The notes under the pieces were generated by a model, which was not told the origin of the DNA, did not search any database, and worked only from the letters and a program-made list of their open reading frames with translations. Below are positions 1 through 9,216 of a DNA stretch of 64,000 nt, piece after piece; position 1 is the stretch's first letter; each line of letters starts with the position of its first letter. The DNA comes from Pseudoalteromonas spongiae UST010723-006. GTDB lineage: Bacteria > Pseudomonadota > Gammaproteobacteria > Enterobacterales > Alteromonadaceae. Where the stretch lies: contig NZ_CP011039.1 in the NCBI RefSeq assembly GCF_000238255.3, positions 2,281,001 to 2,345,000 of the forward strand. Reading direction: 5' to 3'. A program made the position numbers and the translations under genes.

Positions 1-386
1 GTGAACTTTAACTTTTTTCATACAGAAAGAGTAATCCTTTTGTATTAATTTAGGAACATGTAAGCTAATTGTAAAAAAAGATGCTACACAAGTCATAAAT
101 GTCGTGCTAGCATCTCATTAGAAATAGCGAGTACAGGAAGTACAGGCTAGTAATAAGGAATTAGTTTTGTTCCTAGTAAGCCAACTTAGTAGTACCTTTA
201 GGTGGTTTTTAGAGACAAATTAATAATTTTTTATGGTTTGGTATTAATCGCTTAGGGAAAAGTTACTAATACTTACTTTCTCATTAGAGAAGTTTAACTA
301 TACTAATTAATGGAATGAGTATGCTCTGTTTAACAGGCAGCTCTTTTTAATAACTTAGCCCCATAAACACTCGTTAGAGGTACATT
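1..386. other. Intergenic leader upstream of pilin gene
   Basis: No open reading frame of convincing length starts here. The stretch is AT-rich and presumably contains the pilin promoter. A ribosome binding site AGAGG at 376-380 precedes the pilin ATG at 387. I could not find a sigma-54 promoter with correct GG-N10-GC spacing; the nearest match near 313-326 has a 9-base gap. There are only weak imperfect repeats, such as AGGAA/TTCCT around 156-174. Confidence 0.5.
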
Positions 387-782
387 ATGAAAAACATGAA
401 ACAAACAGCCCAAAAGGGTTTCACACTAATCGAATTAATGATCGTTGTTGCAATCATCGGTATTCTTGCAGCAGTAGCGATTCCACAGTATCAAAACTAC
501 ACTATCCGTGGTGCAAACAACGCTTGTTCTACTGACGCAAAGCAATGGATGACAGAAAGCGCAATCAAGCTACACGCAGCAGAAGCTGCACGTGCTTACG
601 CTGGTAATGCGTGTACACCGAGCATCACAACTCCACTAACACTTTCAAGCACAGGCGTTACAATGGTCGCTGTAAGCCCTGGTGATAAAACTTATGTAAT
701 CGATATGACAGCTGGTACTGTAACTGAACAAGCTGCATCATCATCAAGCGGTGGTGGTTCTACTGGTGGTGGTTCTTTATAA
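387..782 (+). CDS. pilA: Type IV major pilin (PilA-like prepilin)
   Basis: This is the structural subunit of a type IV pilus, exported as a prepilin and cut and N-methylated by PilD. An 11-residue leader ends in Gly, followed by the classical N-terminal helix [20 protein letters not shown] with Glu5. It has 131 residues, short for a type IVa pilin. The mature part has only two cysteines (in NNACST and GNACTP), which could form the single disulphide loop. The C-terminus is a low-complexity Ser/Gly tail ([14 protein letters not shown]), which is unusual because most pilins end just after the disulphide-bounded D region. It is followed by a strong terminator and then two accessory-type genes before pilB. 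The pilin assignment is very secure; the paralogue-level name is inferred from the adjacent pilBCD. Confidence 0.93.
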   Translation: MKNMKQTAQKGFTLIELMIVVAIIGILAAVAIPQYQNYTIRGANNACSTDAKQWMTESAIKLHAAEAARAYAGNACTPSITTPLTLSSTGVTMVAVSPGDKTYVIDMTAGTVTEQAASSSSGGGSTGGGSL

Positions 783-809
783 TAGTTTAATCAAAATTAA
801 ATTATGTTG

Positions 810-836
810 AGAGGAGCTTTATCGCTCCTCTTTTTT
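810..836 (+). terminator. Rho-independent terminator after pilin gene
   Basis: An eight-base stem AGAGGAGC/GCTCCTCT with a short loop is followed by a run of six T. It lies between the pilin stop codon and the next ATG at 841, so it would end most pilin transcripts and lower expression of the following gene. Confidence 0.8.
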
Positions 837-840
837 ATTT

Positions 841-1953
841 ATGAACAAATTATATTTTTCAGGTGTTAGCGCCGCTCTTTTTATCAGTGTCGTTTGGCTA
901 TTATTAATAACTATTCCCAAAAGTGAAACGCCAGTAATCAATGCTGAATTTATAGCTGTTATTTTTAATTTTTGCATCGCTTTTATTCTAAGTTTAAATT
1001 TTTTTAAGATAAAAAGATTCAATATAGATACTAAGAAACTAATAGGTATTTTCTTTGTAAGTGTAGGGGTTATTGTTGTTGTTAATATAATCTTTTTAAT
1101 AAACTCAAGTGGTTATTACTTTCTTGAAAATCGAACCTATTACATTCCCTTATTTCTAATTTCTCTACTATTATTTGAAGGCTTATCTCGTGATACTTAT
1201 TTAGAAAAGTTTGGTGAAAAGCTCATTGCTGATAAATCAAGCGATATTAATTGGCGATATTTTGTTTTATCACTCTTCATCAAAGTATTTTTTGCGTGTT
1301 TTTTATTCGACATACAAGTAGAACTTATACAAGCACTTTCTTTAACTGATATATTAAATAAAAGTAACGTAAATTGGTTTAACTCCCTAATTCAATTAGG
1401 CTTACTTATTGATGTCAGTATTGCGTTGATCGGATATATATTCGCTGCTAAATACTTTAAAAATAGCATAAAGAGTTTTAATCCTTATTTAACGGGTATT
1501 GTTGTTTGTTTTTTATGCTACCCCCCTATAAATGATTTAGTTTCAGATTTTGTGAAAGCCCCTGATAAGTTTGTATGGACACACTGGCTCGAAAAAAACA
1601 CGCTTTTGTATTGGTTTTGGGGATGTTTAATAACTGTTACTTGGACCATTTATTTTTGGGCTACTATTTCATTCGGCAATACATTTTCTAATTTAACTTA
1701 TCGGCGACTTATTCACTGGGGGCCATATCGCTATTGCGCTCATCCAGCTTACTTGGCTAAAAATATTTACTGGTGGTTAATGTCAGTTCCTTTTGTTGTT
1801 ACAACCAGTATCCTAGATACCATAATCGCAGTTTTAGTTATTCTATTCTGGAATGGTATATATTACTTGCGAGCGAAAACGGAGGAAATGCATTTAGCAC
1901 AATACCCAGCCTATCGCCAATACCTAAAGAAAGTGCCAATAAAATGCTTATAA
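841..1953 (+). CDS. ICMT/PEMT-like polytopic membrane methyltransferase
   Basis: A 370-residue integral membrane protein with about nine hydrophobic segments. Its last quarter resembles the isoprenylcysteine carboxyl methyltransferase / phospholipid methyltransferase family: HWGPYRYCAHPAY (family pattern GPYRYxRHPxY, with Ala in place of the usual Arg before His-Pro), then a transmembrane hairpin and the acidic KTEEMHLAQYPAYRQYLKKVP motif. These are the cofactor-binding elements of that family. The ATG follows directly on the T-run of the pilin terminator, so no normal Shine-Dalgarno site is visible; GAGGAG inside the terminator stem is about 24 bases away. The gene is clearly AT-richer than pilB. 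It overlaps the next gene by 10 bases, suggesting coupled translation. Substrate unknown; proximity to the pilin suggests, but does not prove, a role in pilin or cell-surface modification. Confidence 0.65.
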   Translation: MNKLYFSGVSAALFISVVWLLLITIPKSETPVINAEFIAVIFNFCIAFILSLNFFKIKRFNIDTKKLIGIFFVSVGVIVVVNIIFLINSSGYYFLENRTYYIPLFLISLLLFEGLSRDTYLEKFGEKLIADKSSDINWRYFVLSLFIKVFFACFLFDIQVELIQALSLTDILNKSNVNWFNSLIQLGLLIDVSIALIGYIFAAKYFKNSIKSFNPYLTGIVVCFLCYPPINDLVSDFVKAPDKFVWTHWLEKNTLLYWFWGCLITVTWTIYFWATISFGNTFSNLTYRRLIHWGPYRYCAHPAYLAKNIYWWLMSVPFVVTTSILDTIIAVLVILFWNGIYYLRAKTEEMHLAQYPAYRQYLKKVPIKCL

Positions 1954-2828
1954 AATATGTAGCCTTTGCATTACTTTTATCTCCAATTTCAGTGCTTGCG
2001 GAACATCAACTTAAAATTTGGTACAAATTTAACGATGATAAAATTAATGGTGAATCGATAAATAATGTTTACCAATGGGCTTCCATTGCAAAGCCAATTA
2101 CTTATAGATTGTTTACCTATCATATAACTAAAGATACAGTCTCTCTAGCAGCTTTCAGAAGCTGCCTGTATAAGCAAAGCTATAACCCTCTCATATTGCT
2201 TGATCACACATCTCAATATCCACAATTGACTAATAATATATTTGATGAGCAAGCCATAGAAGCCCAATATAAGAAAGCACTAGTTAGTAAGCCTTTTAAT
2301 ACCTATCGAGTTAATTATTCAAACTTGAATTATTTACTAATTGGTAAAGAGATGGAATGTGTAACTGGTAAAGACTTTAAATATTTACGTCAAAGCGCTT
2401 GGTCAAACTGGACAAAGACAAAAATCTTGCCGAGTCGTGCGTCTAAATACCCTTTACCTCCATCGTTTGATTCTGTTGGAAATATGCTTACTTCGCCTGT
2501 AGGCCTATTTCGTTTTGCTGAAAATTTTATAAAGTGTGCCAATAAAGAGTGCAAAGAGTATCCTGTTGATTTCGACGACTGTGTTTTTGATACATACTGC
2601 AATGGTTTTTATGTTCAAAACGTATTTAACAATAAAGTTTTTCAACACAAAGGAAATCTACCAGGTTTAGAAACATTACTTTTAATTGACCCGAAAAATC
2701 ACTTAATCATTCTTCTGCATTTAAACCACCCACATAACCATCGATTATTTAGCACATCTAGCTTTTTGATCATTCTGAAAAAAATATACAGTGAGTTAAA
2801 ACTCATTTCTAATGATAATGTCTATTAA
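1944..2828 (+). CDS. Exported serine beta-lactamase-fold hydrolase
   Basis: A 294-residue protein beginning with a signal peptide (MLIKYVAFALLLSPISVLAEH) from the ATG at 1944, which overlaps the previous stop. This start is preferred over a longer upstream extension that lies inside the methyltransferase gene. The three active-site elements of serine beta-lactamases and penicillin-binding proteins are in order: S-I-A-K (SxxK nucleophile box) in QWASIAKPIT, Y-S-N in VNYSNLNY, and H-K-G in FQHKGNLPG, equivalent to the KTG/HTG box. Six or more cysteines cluster in CANKECKEYP and DDCVFDTYC, suggesting periplasmic disulphides. The family contains peptidases, esterases and amidases as well as beta-lactamases. 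The position beside the pilin argues for a cell-surface substrate. AT-rich like its partner. Confidence 0.7.
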   Translation: MLIKYVAFALLLSPISVLAEHQLKIWYKFNDDKINGESINNVYQWASIAKPITYRLFTYHITKDTVSLAAFRSCLYKQSYNPLILLDHTSQYPQLTNNIFDEQAIEAQYKKALVSKPFNTYRVNYSNLNYLLIGKEMECVTGKDFKYLRQSAWSNWTKTKILPSRASKYPLPPSFDSVGNMLTSPVGLFRFAENFIKCANKECKEYPVDFDDCVFDTYCNGFYVQNVFNNKVFQHKGNLPGLETLLLIDPKNHLIILLHLNHPHNHRLFSTSSFLIILKKIYSELKLISNDNVY

Positions 2829-2840
2829 TTTATTTACTCC

Positions 2841-2869
2841 TTGACTAAGAAGTAATTATTTTGTGAAAT
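2841..2869 (+). promoter_or_regulatory. Putative sigma-70 promoter for pilBCD
   Basis: TTGACT at 2841-2846 and TGAAAT at 2864-2869 are separated by 17 bases, upstream of the pilB ATG at 2901. A small inverted repeat ATTATTT-tgtg-AAATAAT overlaps the -10 region. Prediction only. Confidence 0.4.
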
Positions 2870-2900
2870 AATCGCAATATGCAGCTAAAAAAATAACTCA

Positions 2901-4586
2901 ATGCAACTATCTTCTCCTCTAATTCGAAAACTTGAAAGCTTTGGGTATCTTGACCGCTCAACTTTAGCAAATAATCATCCCGATACCCCTCTTATTGAAC
3001 GCCTTTGTAATGCGACACAGTTATCAGCGAAAGAACTGGCGTTTAAAGCTGCTAGCTTGTTTTCAGCACCTTTACTTGAGTTGAATAATTTTGACCTCGA
3101 TTTTGTTCCTGACGGGAAAGAAAGAAACGAAAAGCTTATAAAAAAGCATAAAGTGCTCCCAATCGCATTAAAAGGCAAAACTCTCTATTTAGCTAGTGCG
3201 GACCCTACAAATTTTGATGCGTTTGAAGACTATGAGTTTAATACAGGTTTACAAACTGAAGTGGTGGTGGTTGCATACGATGAACTCAACACCGCAATAG
3301 ATTCATTGTTTGAAAAGAGTGATGGAATAGAGCTAAGCGATGATCAGCTCAATGAGTTGAGTGGCGTAACTTCGGATATAGATAACAAAGCTGACGAAGA
3401 AAGTGATGTAAATGCAAAAGAAGATGACGCTCCAATTATTGTTTACATTAACAAAATTTTAATGGATGCAATTAAGCGCGGAGCTTCAGATTTACACTTT
3501 GAGCCCTATGAACACGTTTACAGAATTCGATTTCGTGTTGACGGCGTGTTACATGAAGTTGCTAATCCTCCTATAGGCTTAGAGAGTCGAATTTCAGCAC
3601 GTATCAAAGTAATGTCTCAACTTGATTTAGCAGAAAAGCGAAAGCCACAAGATGGCCGTATTAAATTAAAAATAACGGCTAAAAAAAGCATTGATTTTCG
3701 TGTATCGACTTTACCAACGCTTTGGGGTGAAAAAATTGTAATGCGTATTCTTGATTCATCGAGTGCTATGCTTGGCATTGATGTATTAGGGTACGAACCC
3801 GAACAAAAAGAGCTTTATTTAAATGCACTTGCACAACCACAAGGCATGATTCTTGTTACAGGCCCTACAGGCTCAGGTAAAACAGTTTCTCTTTATACAG
3901 GTCTAAACATTCTTAACAAACCGGAAAGGAATATTAGTACCGCAGAAGATCCTGTAGAAATAAATTTAGTTGGTATTAACCAGGTTCAAATAAATGCTAA
4001 GGCAGACATGACCTTTGCCAATGCGCTTAGGGCCTTCCTGCGTCAAGATCCGGATATCGTAATGGTAGGTGAGATCCGTGATTTAGAAACCGCTGAAATA
4101 TCTATCAAAGCAGCACAAACTGGTCACTTAGTTTTAAGTACTTTACATACTAACTCCGCACCTGAAACGCTAACGCGTTTAATGAATATGGGGGTCCCCT
4201 CATACAATATCGCAAGCTCTGTAAGCTTAATCATTGCTCAGCGTCTAGCAAGGCGTCTTTGTCCAGTTTGTAAAGAACCTGAAACTCTTCCTGAAGAAGA
4301 GCTATTAAAACTTGGATTCACAAGTGAACAAATATCTAACCTACAACTATTTAAGGCTGTAGGTTGCGATAAATGCACAGAAGGTTATAAGGGCCGTGTT
4401 GGTATATATGAAGTAATGCCAATTACACCAAAAATTGCAGAGATTATTATGCGAGGTGGTAACTCTTTGGAAATTGCAGCAATTGCAGAGCAAGAAGGTA
4501 TTAATAATTTGCGAAAATCTGGATTAGTGAAAGCAGCTTCAGGTGTGACAAGTATTACAGAGATAAATCGCGTAACGAGCTATTAA
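2901..4586 (+). CDS. pilB: Type IV pilus extension ATPase PilB (copy 1)
   Basis: A 561-residue hexameric ATPase that drives pilus extension from the cytoplasmic face. An N-terminal GspE/MshEN domain (about residues 1-150) is followed by an acidic linker (about 150-175) and the secretion ATPase core. Walker A GPTGSGKT is at residues 321-328, the Asp box is near AEDPVEI, and the His box is [10 protein letters not shown]. The metal-binding tetracysteine of PilB/GspE proteins is present as CPVC...CDKC. Length is typical. It starts a tight pilB-pilC-pilD-coaE series. A second, very similar gene lies at 7534-9216. The two proteins match almost perfectly over the ATPase core while codons differ widely, pointing to an old duplication. 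Confidence 0.95.
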   Translation: MQLSSPLIRKLESFGYLDRSTLANNHPDTPLIERLCNATQLSAKELAFKAASLFSAPLLELNNFDLDFVPDGKERNEKLIKKHKVLPIALKGKTLYLASADPTNFDAFEDYEFNTGLQTEVVVVAYDELNTAIDSLFEKSDGIELSDDQLNELSGVTSDIDNKADEESDVNAKEDDAPIIVYINKILMDAIKRGASDLHFEPYEHVYRIRFRVDGVLHEVANPPIGLESRISARIKVMSQLDLAEKRKPQDGRIKLKITAKKSIDFRVSTLPTLWGEKIVMRILDSSSAMLGIDVLGYEPEQKELYLNALAQPQGMILVTGPTGSGKTVSLYTGLNILNKPERNISTAEDPVEINLVGINQVQINAKADMTFANALRAFLRQDPDIVMVGEIRDLETAEISIKAAQTGHLVLSTLHTNSAPETLTRLMNMGVPSYNIASSVSLIIAQRLARRLCPVCKEPETLPEEELLKLGFTSEQISNLQLFKAVGCDKCTEGYKGRVGIYEVMPITPKIAEIIMRGGNSLEIAAIAEQEGINNLRKSGLVKAASGVTSITEINRVTSY

Positions 4587-4656
4587 AGCCTAGAAAGATA
4601 AACTAGATAACACTAAACTAATAGAGCCTTTAATGATTTGAGATTAAGGATAAAAA

Positions 4657-5886
4657 ATGGCAAAAAAAGAGAACAATAAAGGCCTAACTACATTTTCATG
4701 GGTAGGGGTCAACGCACGCGGAAAGCGCATGGAGGGAGAATTAAATGGCCCCAGTATCGCAATCGTAAAGGCTCAACTCCGTAAACAAGGAATCACCCCG
4801 TCCAAAGTTAAGAGAAAATCTCAAACCTTTGGAATGAGCTCTGCTCCTAAGATAACCCCTAGAGACATCGCTGTATTAACAAGACAGATAGCAACAATGT
4901 TAACCGCAGGCGTATCACTAATTCAGGCCTTGGATATGATAGCTAATGGGTCCGAAAATAAATCTTTACAAAAGTTAGTAGTTAAAATAGCTGATGAAGT
5001 TAAAGCCGGTGATCCTTTAAGTAAAGCACTACGAGCCAACCCTAAGTATTTTGATGAACTTTACTGCGACCTTGTTGAATCAGGCGAACAATCAGGTGCA
5101 CTAGATCATATATTCGATAGGGTAGCGCTATATAAAGAAAAAGCAGAAGCCCTTAAGTCAAAAATAAAAAAGGCAATGTTTTATCCAATAGCGGTTCTTA
5201 CGGTTGCATTTATCGTAACGGTGATTTTATTAATATTCGTTGTACCACAATTTGAGCAAGTATTTGCCGGTTTCGGAGCTGAATTACCAGCTTTTACACA
5301 AATGATTGTGAGTATATCTGAGTTTATGCAGGCCTATTGGTGGGTGGTGTTTGGCATTATTGGAATAAGCTTTTTTCTGTTTAAAAAAGCCCATCAATCA
5401 AACAAACAAGTTCGAGACAATACAGATAGAGCAATATTGAAGCTTCCAATTGTTGGCATGATCCTAAACAAAGCTGCAGTAGCGCGTTATGCGCGCACTT
5501 TATCAACCACATTTGCGGCAGGTGTCCCATTGGTTGACGCGCTGCAATCTGCAGCCGGAGCTTCAGGAAATGCTGTATATCGAGATGCAATACTAGAAAT
5601 TAAAAATGAAGTCAGCTCTGGTAACCAAATGAACTTCGCCATGAAGAACACCGGCGTCTTTCCTGATATGGTTATCCAAATGGTAGCAATTGGTGAAGAG
5701 TCTGGCGCAATCGACGATATGCTTGGAAAAGTTGCTAGTATTTATGAACAGGAAGTAGATGATGCTGTAGATGCACTTTCTAGCCTTCTTGAACCCCTCA
5801 TTATGGTTGTTTTAGGTGTACTAGTTGGTGGTTTAATTGTCGGTATGTACTTACCTATCTTCCAATTAGGTCAAGTAATTGGTTAA
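4657..5886 (+). CDS. pilC: Type IV pilus inner-membrane platform protein PilC
   Basis: A 409-residue polytopic protein with two repeated T2SSF/GspF domains (about residues 70-195 and 275-395), each carrying the family pattern of glycine-rich ESGEQSGAL and EESGAID motifs. Hydrophobic segments lie near residues 170-195, 220-240 and 375-400. PilC couples the PilB motor to pilin insertion and extraction at the inner membrane. The ATG is preceded by AAGGAT. It lies 70 bases after pilB and 6 bases before pilD, so it is very likely in the same operon. Length is normal for the family. Confidence 0.95.
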   Translation: MAKKENNKGLTTFSWVGVNARGKRMEGELNGPSIAIVKAQLRKQGITPSKVKRKSQTFGMSSAPKITPRDIAVLTRQIATMLTAGVSLIQALDMIANGSENKSLQKLVVKIADEVKAGDPLSKALRANPKYFDELYCDLVESGEQSGALDHIFDRVALYKEKAEALKSKIKKAMFYPIAVLTVAFIVTVILLIFVVPQFEQVFAGFGAELPAFTQMIVSISEFMQAYWWVVFGIIGISFFLFKKAHQSNKQVRDNTDRAILKLPIVGMILNKAAVARYARTLSTTFAAGVPLVDALQSAAGASGNAVYRDAILEIKNEVSSGNQMNFAMKNTGVFPDMVIQMVAIGEESGAIDDMLGKVASIYEQEVDDAVDALSSLLEPLIMVVLGVLVGGLIVGMYLPIFQLGQVIG

Positions 5887-5892
5887 ATATTA

Positions 5893-6777
5893 ATGAATTA
5901 TATTGTTGAAGCATTTACATTAGCACCTTGGCTATACTGCGTAACTGTTTTTCTAGTAAGCATATGCATCGGCAGCTTTCTGAACGTTGTTATCTATCGT
6001 TTACCAAAAATGATGGAAAATGAGTGGAAGGCTGAATGCAGTTTGCTACTTGCTGACAATCTCAAAACACCTTACGAGGCAAGCACAAAGGCATTCAATT
6101 TAATTACGCCTAGTTCAACCTGTCCTCACTGTAATACACAAATTAAACCTTGGTTTAATTTGCCGGTATTTGGTTGGTTATTTTTGCGTGGTAAAGCGGC
6201 CTGCTGTGGTAACAAGATTTCAGTTCGCTACCCAAGCATTGAGCTTTTAACTGGTCTGTCTGGCCTTGTGATAGCGTATTATTTTGGCATAACTGAGCAA
6301 GCCGCTTTGTACTTAATACTGACATACGCACTAATATCACTTATTTTCATTGATATAGACCATATGTTATTGCCAGACCAAATTACTTTGCCATTACTGT
6401 GGTTGGTATTAATAGCGTCAGTTATGGGACTTACGATTGAACCATCACAAGCTATTATTGGTGCAGCTGCAGGCTACCTCGTTTTTTGGTCAGTATATTG
6501 GGTATTTAAATTACTTACCGGCAAAGAGGGTATGGGCTATGGTGACTTTAAGCTAATGGCTGTTTTTGGTGCTCTTTTAGGCTGGCAGTATTTACCCATG
6601 ATAGTGTTAATGTCGAGCCTTGTGGGCGCGGTAATTGGGGTTACGCTTCTTTCGATTCAAGGGAAAGACAAAGCAACACCGATTCCATTTGGGCCTTATA
6701 TTGCAATAGCTGGCTGGATTTCCCTGATTTGGGGTGAACAAATCCAAACCGCTTATTTTAATTTCTTAACATTATAA
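5893..6777 (+). CDS. pilD: Prepilin peptidase / N-methyltransferase PilD
   Basis: A 294-residue inner-membrane aspartic protease that cleaves prepilin leaders after Gly and methylates the new N-terminal Phe. The two catalytic aspartates are in FIDIDHMLLPDQ and GYGDFKLM. The cytoplasmic loop has one CPHC pair, but the second pair of the usual tetracysteine zinc site is altered: KAACCG replaces the common KCxxCG arrangement. About seven hydrophobic segments follow. The gene begins 6 bases after pilC and ends 1 base before coaE. The altered cysteine spacing may be a lineage feature, as some PilD enzymes lack the full motif. Confidence 0.94.
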   Translation: MNYIVEAFTLAPWLYCVTVFLVSICIGSFLNVVIYRLPKMMENEWKAECSLLLADNLKTPYEASTKAFNLITPSSTCPHCNTQIKPWFNLPVFGWLFLRGKAACCGNKISVRYPSIELLTGLSGLVIAYYFGITEQAALYLILTYALISLIFIDIDHMLLPDQITLPLLWLVLIASVMGLTIEPSQAIIGAAAGYLVFWSVYWVFKLLTGKEGMGYGDFKLMAVFGALLGWQYLPMIVLMSSLVGAVIGVTLLSIQGKDKATPIPFGPYIAIAGWISLIWGEQIQTAYFNFLTL

Positions 6778-6778
6778 T

Positions 6779-7372
6779 ATGCCAGTTCCAGTAATCGGAT
6801 TAACCGGTGGCATTTCCACCGGAAAGTCCACTGTATCAAACTATTTCAAAAAACTCGGTATCACTATTGTTGATGCGGATGCGATAGCAAAGCAAGTTGT
6901 TGCACCGAACTCATCCAGCCTTGAAAAAATTAAAGTACACTTTGGTTCTCGGATTCTTTTAAATAATGGCGAACTCAATCGAGCCGAACTCAGAAAGCTT
7001 ATCTTCGCCAACGAATCCGAAAAACTATGGCTTAATAACTTACTGCACCCAATTATTCGCCAAGAAATCTTAAAACAATTAAATGCAGCAAGAGGGCCCT
7101 ACGTTATTTTGGACGCGCCTCTGTTATTCGAAAATAACCTTGATAAGTTATGTGAAAAAACACTAGTAGTGGACATTCCCGAGGAACTGCAAATTATACG
7201 AGGTAGTGAGCGTGACGGTGTCAATCAAGAACAAATAAAACAGATTATTGCAGCTCAAATGCCTAGGAGTATAAAATTAAAAAAAGCAGATTACGTTATT
7301 GATAACGCATTATCATTGGATAACACATATGCTCAAGTAATGGCAATTCATCAAAAGCTATCAAACAGATAA
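6779..7372 (+). CDS. coaE: Dephospho-CoA kinase
   Basis: A 197-residue P-loop kinase catalysing the last step of coenzyme A synthesis, phosphorylation of the 3'-hydroxyl of dephospho-CoA. The Walker A motif is GLTGGISTGKST close to the N-terminus, followed by VDADAIAKQVV (substrate aspartate) and the lid region SERDGVNQEQIKQIIAAQ. The length is typical. The link pilD-coaE is conserved in many gammaproteobacteria. Normally zapD and yacG follow; here a second pilB follows after a 161-base gap, and yacG comes after that. Confidence 0.95.
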   Translation: MPVPVIGLTGGISTGKSTVSNYFKKLGITIVDADAIAKQVVAPNSSSLEKIKVHFGSRILLNNGELNRAELRKLIFANESEKLWLNNLLHPIIRQEILKQLNAARGPYVILDAPLLFENNLDKLCEKTLVVDIPEELQIIRGSERDGVNQEQIKQIIAAQMPRSIKLKKADYVIDNALSLDNTYAQVMAIHQKLSNR

Positions 7373-7533
7373 AATCTCTGTATTCATATCGTAAACAATC
7401 AGTAGCGAATTCATAGTTTGCTCGCAAAGTAAAACTTCACACCCTAAAACATTATAATTTCCTGATTTTTCGTAAAACTTGCAATCCAAGTAATCTCAAC
7501 AACACTTAAAGTAGATTGATTTGGAGGCAAGTG

Positions 7534-9216
7534 ATGAATGTAAACTCTCCGCTTATTCGTAAATGTGTTGCAATGGGGTTTATCGCGCATGAACAAGTAA
7601 TCTCAGCCGCGAGTTCAACCACACATATTAGCGAGTTTATCTTAAACAACAGTAAACTTTCATCAAAGCAATTAGCAGGATACTGTTCTTCTTGGTTTAA
7701 CTTACCCGTCCTAGATATTGCCACGGTAGAGCCTAGCAGTATACCGCTTGATGATATCAGCGAAGAGCTAGTTAAAAAACACCATTTGTTACCCTTATCA
7801 AAGTGTGGAAGAACTTTATTCTTAGCCACATCTGACCCAACTAATTTTGATGCCTTCGAAGACTTCGAATTCAACACAGGCCTTCAAACTGAAGCTATAG
7901 TTGTTGACTTCAATGCGCTCGAGCAACTTATTGAAACAATATTTAATAAAACTGATGACTTGGCAATATCAGATGAAGAGTTTGAGCAATTTGGCGATAT
8001 TGAAGTAACTGATACAGAAGCTAACTTATCTGAAGACAGCGCACCAGATAAAGACGATGCCCCTATCATTGTCTATATCAATAAAATTTTGATGGACGCG
8101 ATACGTAAAGGCGCATCAGATTTACATTTTGAACCTTATGAAAAGTCCTATCGTATCCGTTTTCGCATTGATGGTATTTTGCATGAGGTAGCATCACCGC
8201 CACAAATGCTATCGTCACGCATTTCAGCCCGTGTCAAAGTAATGTCTCGTTTAGATATTGCAGAAAAACGTAAACCACAAGATGGTCGTATCAAATTAAA
8301 AATTACAGCAAAGAAAAGTATCGATTTTCGTGTCTCCACCCTACCTACCTTGTGGGGAGAAAAAATTGTAATGCGTATTTTGGATTCGAGTAGTGCTATG
8401 CTCGGTATTGATGTGCTTGGTTATGAGCCTGCACAAAAAGCCATGTATTTAGATGCACTTTCACAACCTCAAGGTATGATTTTAGTTACAGGCCCCACCG
8501 GCTCAGGTAAAACAGTATCACTCTACACCGGCTTAAATATTTTAAACAAAGCTGAGGTTAATATTTCCACAGCCGAAGACCCAGTCGAGATAAACCTTGT
8601 CGGTGTTAACCAAGTACAAATAAACCCCAAAGCAGATATGACATTTGCAAACGCATTACGCGCTTTCCTTCGCCAAGATCCCGACATTGTTATGGTTGGT
8701 GAGATACGTGATTTGGAGACCGCTGAAATCGCAATAAAAGCAGCGCAAACAGGTCACTTGGTGTTAAGTACGCTACACACAAACTCAGCACCCGAAACTC
8801 TTACTCGCTTACTCAATATGGGCGTACCCGCGTACAATGTTGCAAGTTCTATTAGCTTAATCATTGCACAACGCCTTGCTCGACGCCTTTGCAATAATTG
8901 TAAAACACCTGAAACCTTACCGATCGAGGAACTCAAGTCGCAGGGCTTCTCTGACCAGCAAATTGGCAATATTACGTTATTTAAAGCCGTTGGGTGCGAA
9001 CATTGTACAGAAGGTTATAAAGGTCGAGTCGGTATCTATGAAGTAATGCGAATTACCTCTGAAATATCACAAATCATTATGTCGGGCGGAAATTCTTTGG
9101 ATATCGCCAAAGCATCATTAGCGAGTGGATTTAATAGTTTGCGACTTTCAGGGCTAGAAAAAGCTGCGTCAGGGGTGACTAGTCTTGCCGAGATAAACCG
9201 TGTTACCAGTTACTAA
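7534..9216 (+). CDS. Second PilB-family pilus assembly ATPase
   Basis: A 560-residue paralogue of the PilB at 2901-4586. The ATG at 7534 is chosen because GGAGG lies at 7523-7527 with good spacing, rather than the TTG at 7516. Walker A GPTGSGKT is at residues 320-327, and the AEDPVEI, TLHTN and CNNC...CEHC motifs are intact, so it should be catalytically competent. The two proteins share nearly all of the core and the C-terminal end (KAASGVTS...EINRVTSY), whereas the first 150 residues and the acidic linker differ more. It has its own 161-base upstream gap and so may be expressed separately. It occupies the place where zapD is found in many relatives. It may be a specialised or backup extension motor. 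Confidence 0.9.
   Translation: MNVNSPLIRKCVAMGFIAHEQVISAASSTTHISEFILNNSKLSSKQLAGYCSSWFNLPVLDIATVEPSSIPLDDISEELVKKHHLLPLSKCGRTLFLATSDPTNFDAFEDFEFNTGLQTEAIVVDFNALEQLIETIFNKTDDLAISDEEFEQFGDIEVTDTEANLSEDSAPDKDDAPIIVYINKILMDAIRKGASDLHFEPYEKSYRIRFRIDGILHEVASPPQMLSSRISARVKVMSRLDIAEKRKPQDGRIKLKITAKKSIDFRVSTLPTLWGEKIVMRILDSSSAMLGIDVLGYEPAQKAMYLDALSQPQGMILVTGPTGSGKTVSLYTGLNILNKAEVNISTAEDPVEINLVGVNQVQINPKADMTFANALRAFLRQDPDIVMVGEIRDLETAEIAIKAAQTGHLVLSTLHTNSAPETLTRLLNMGVPAYNVASSISLIIAQRLARRLCNNCKTPETLPIEELKSQGFSDQQIGNITLFKAVGCEHCTEGYKGRVGIYEVMRITSEISQIIMSGGNSLDIAKASLASGFNSLRLSGLEKAASGVTSLAEINRVTSY

Noticed and set aside
313..326. Sigma-54 promoter upstream of the pilin gene
   Set aside because: The GG and GC dinucleotides are 9 rather than 10 bases apart and the rest of the consensus is poor.
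1773..1943. 57-codon N-terminal extension of the SxxK hydrolase
   Set aside because: It lies inside the methyltransferase gene in another frame and lacks features; the ATG at 1944 starts a signal peptide.
1944..2828. True antibiotic-resistance beta-lactamase
   Set aside because: Only the three generic active-site boxes of the superfamily are shared; the context (pilin locus) and the many cysteines do not resemble known class A, C or D enzymes.
7506..7877. 123-codon minus-strand ORF overlapping pilB2
   Set aside because: It is antisense to the well-supported PilB paralogue and has no motif or upstream signal.
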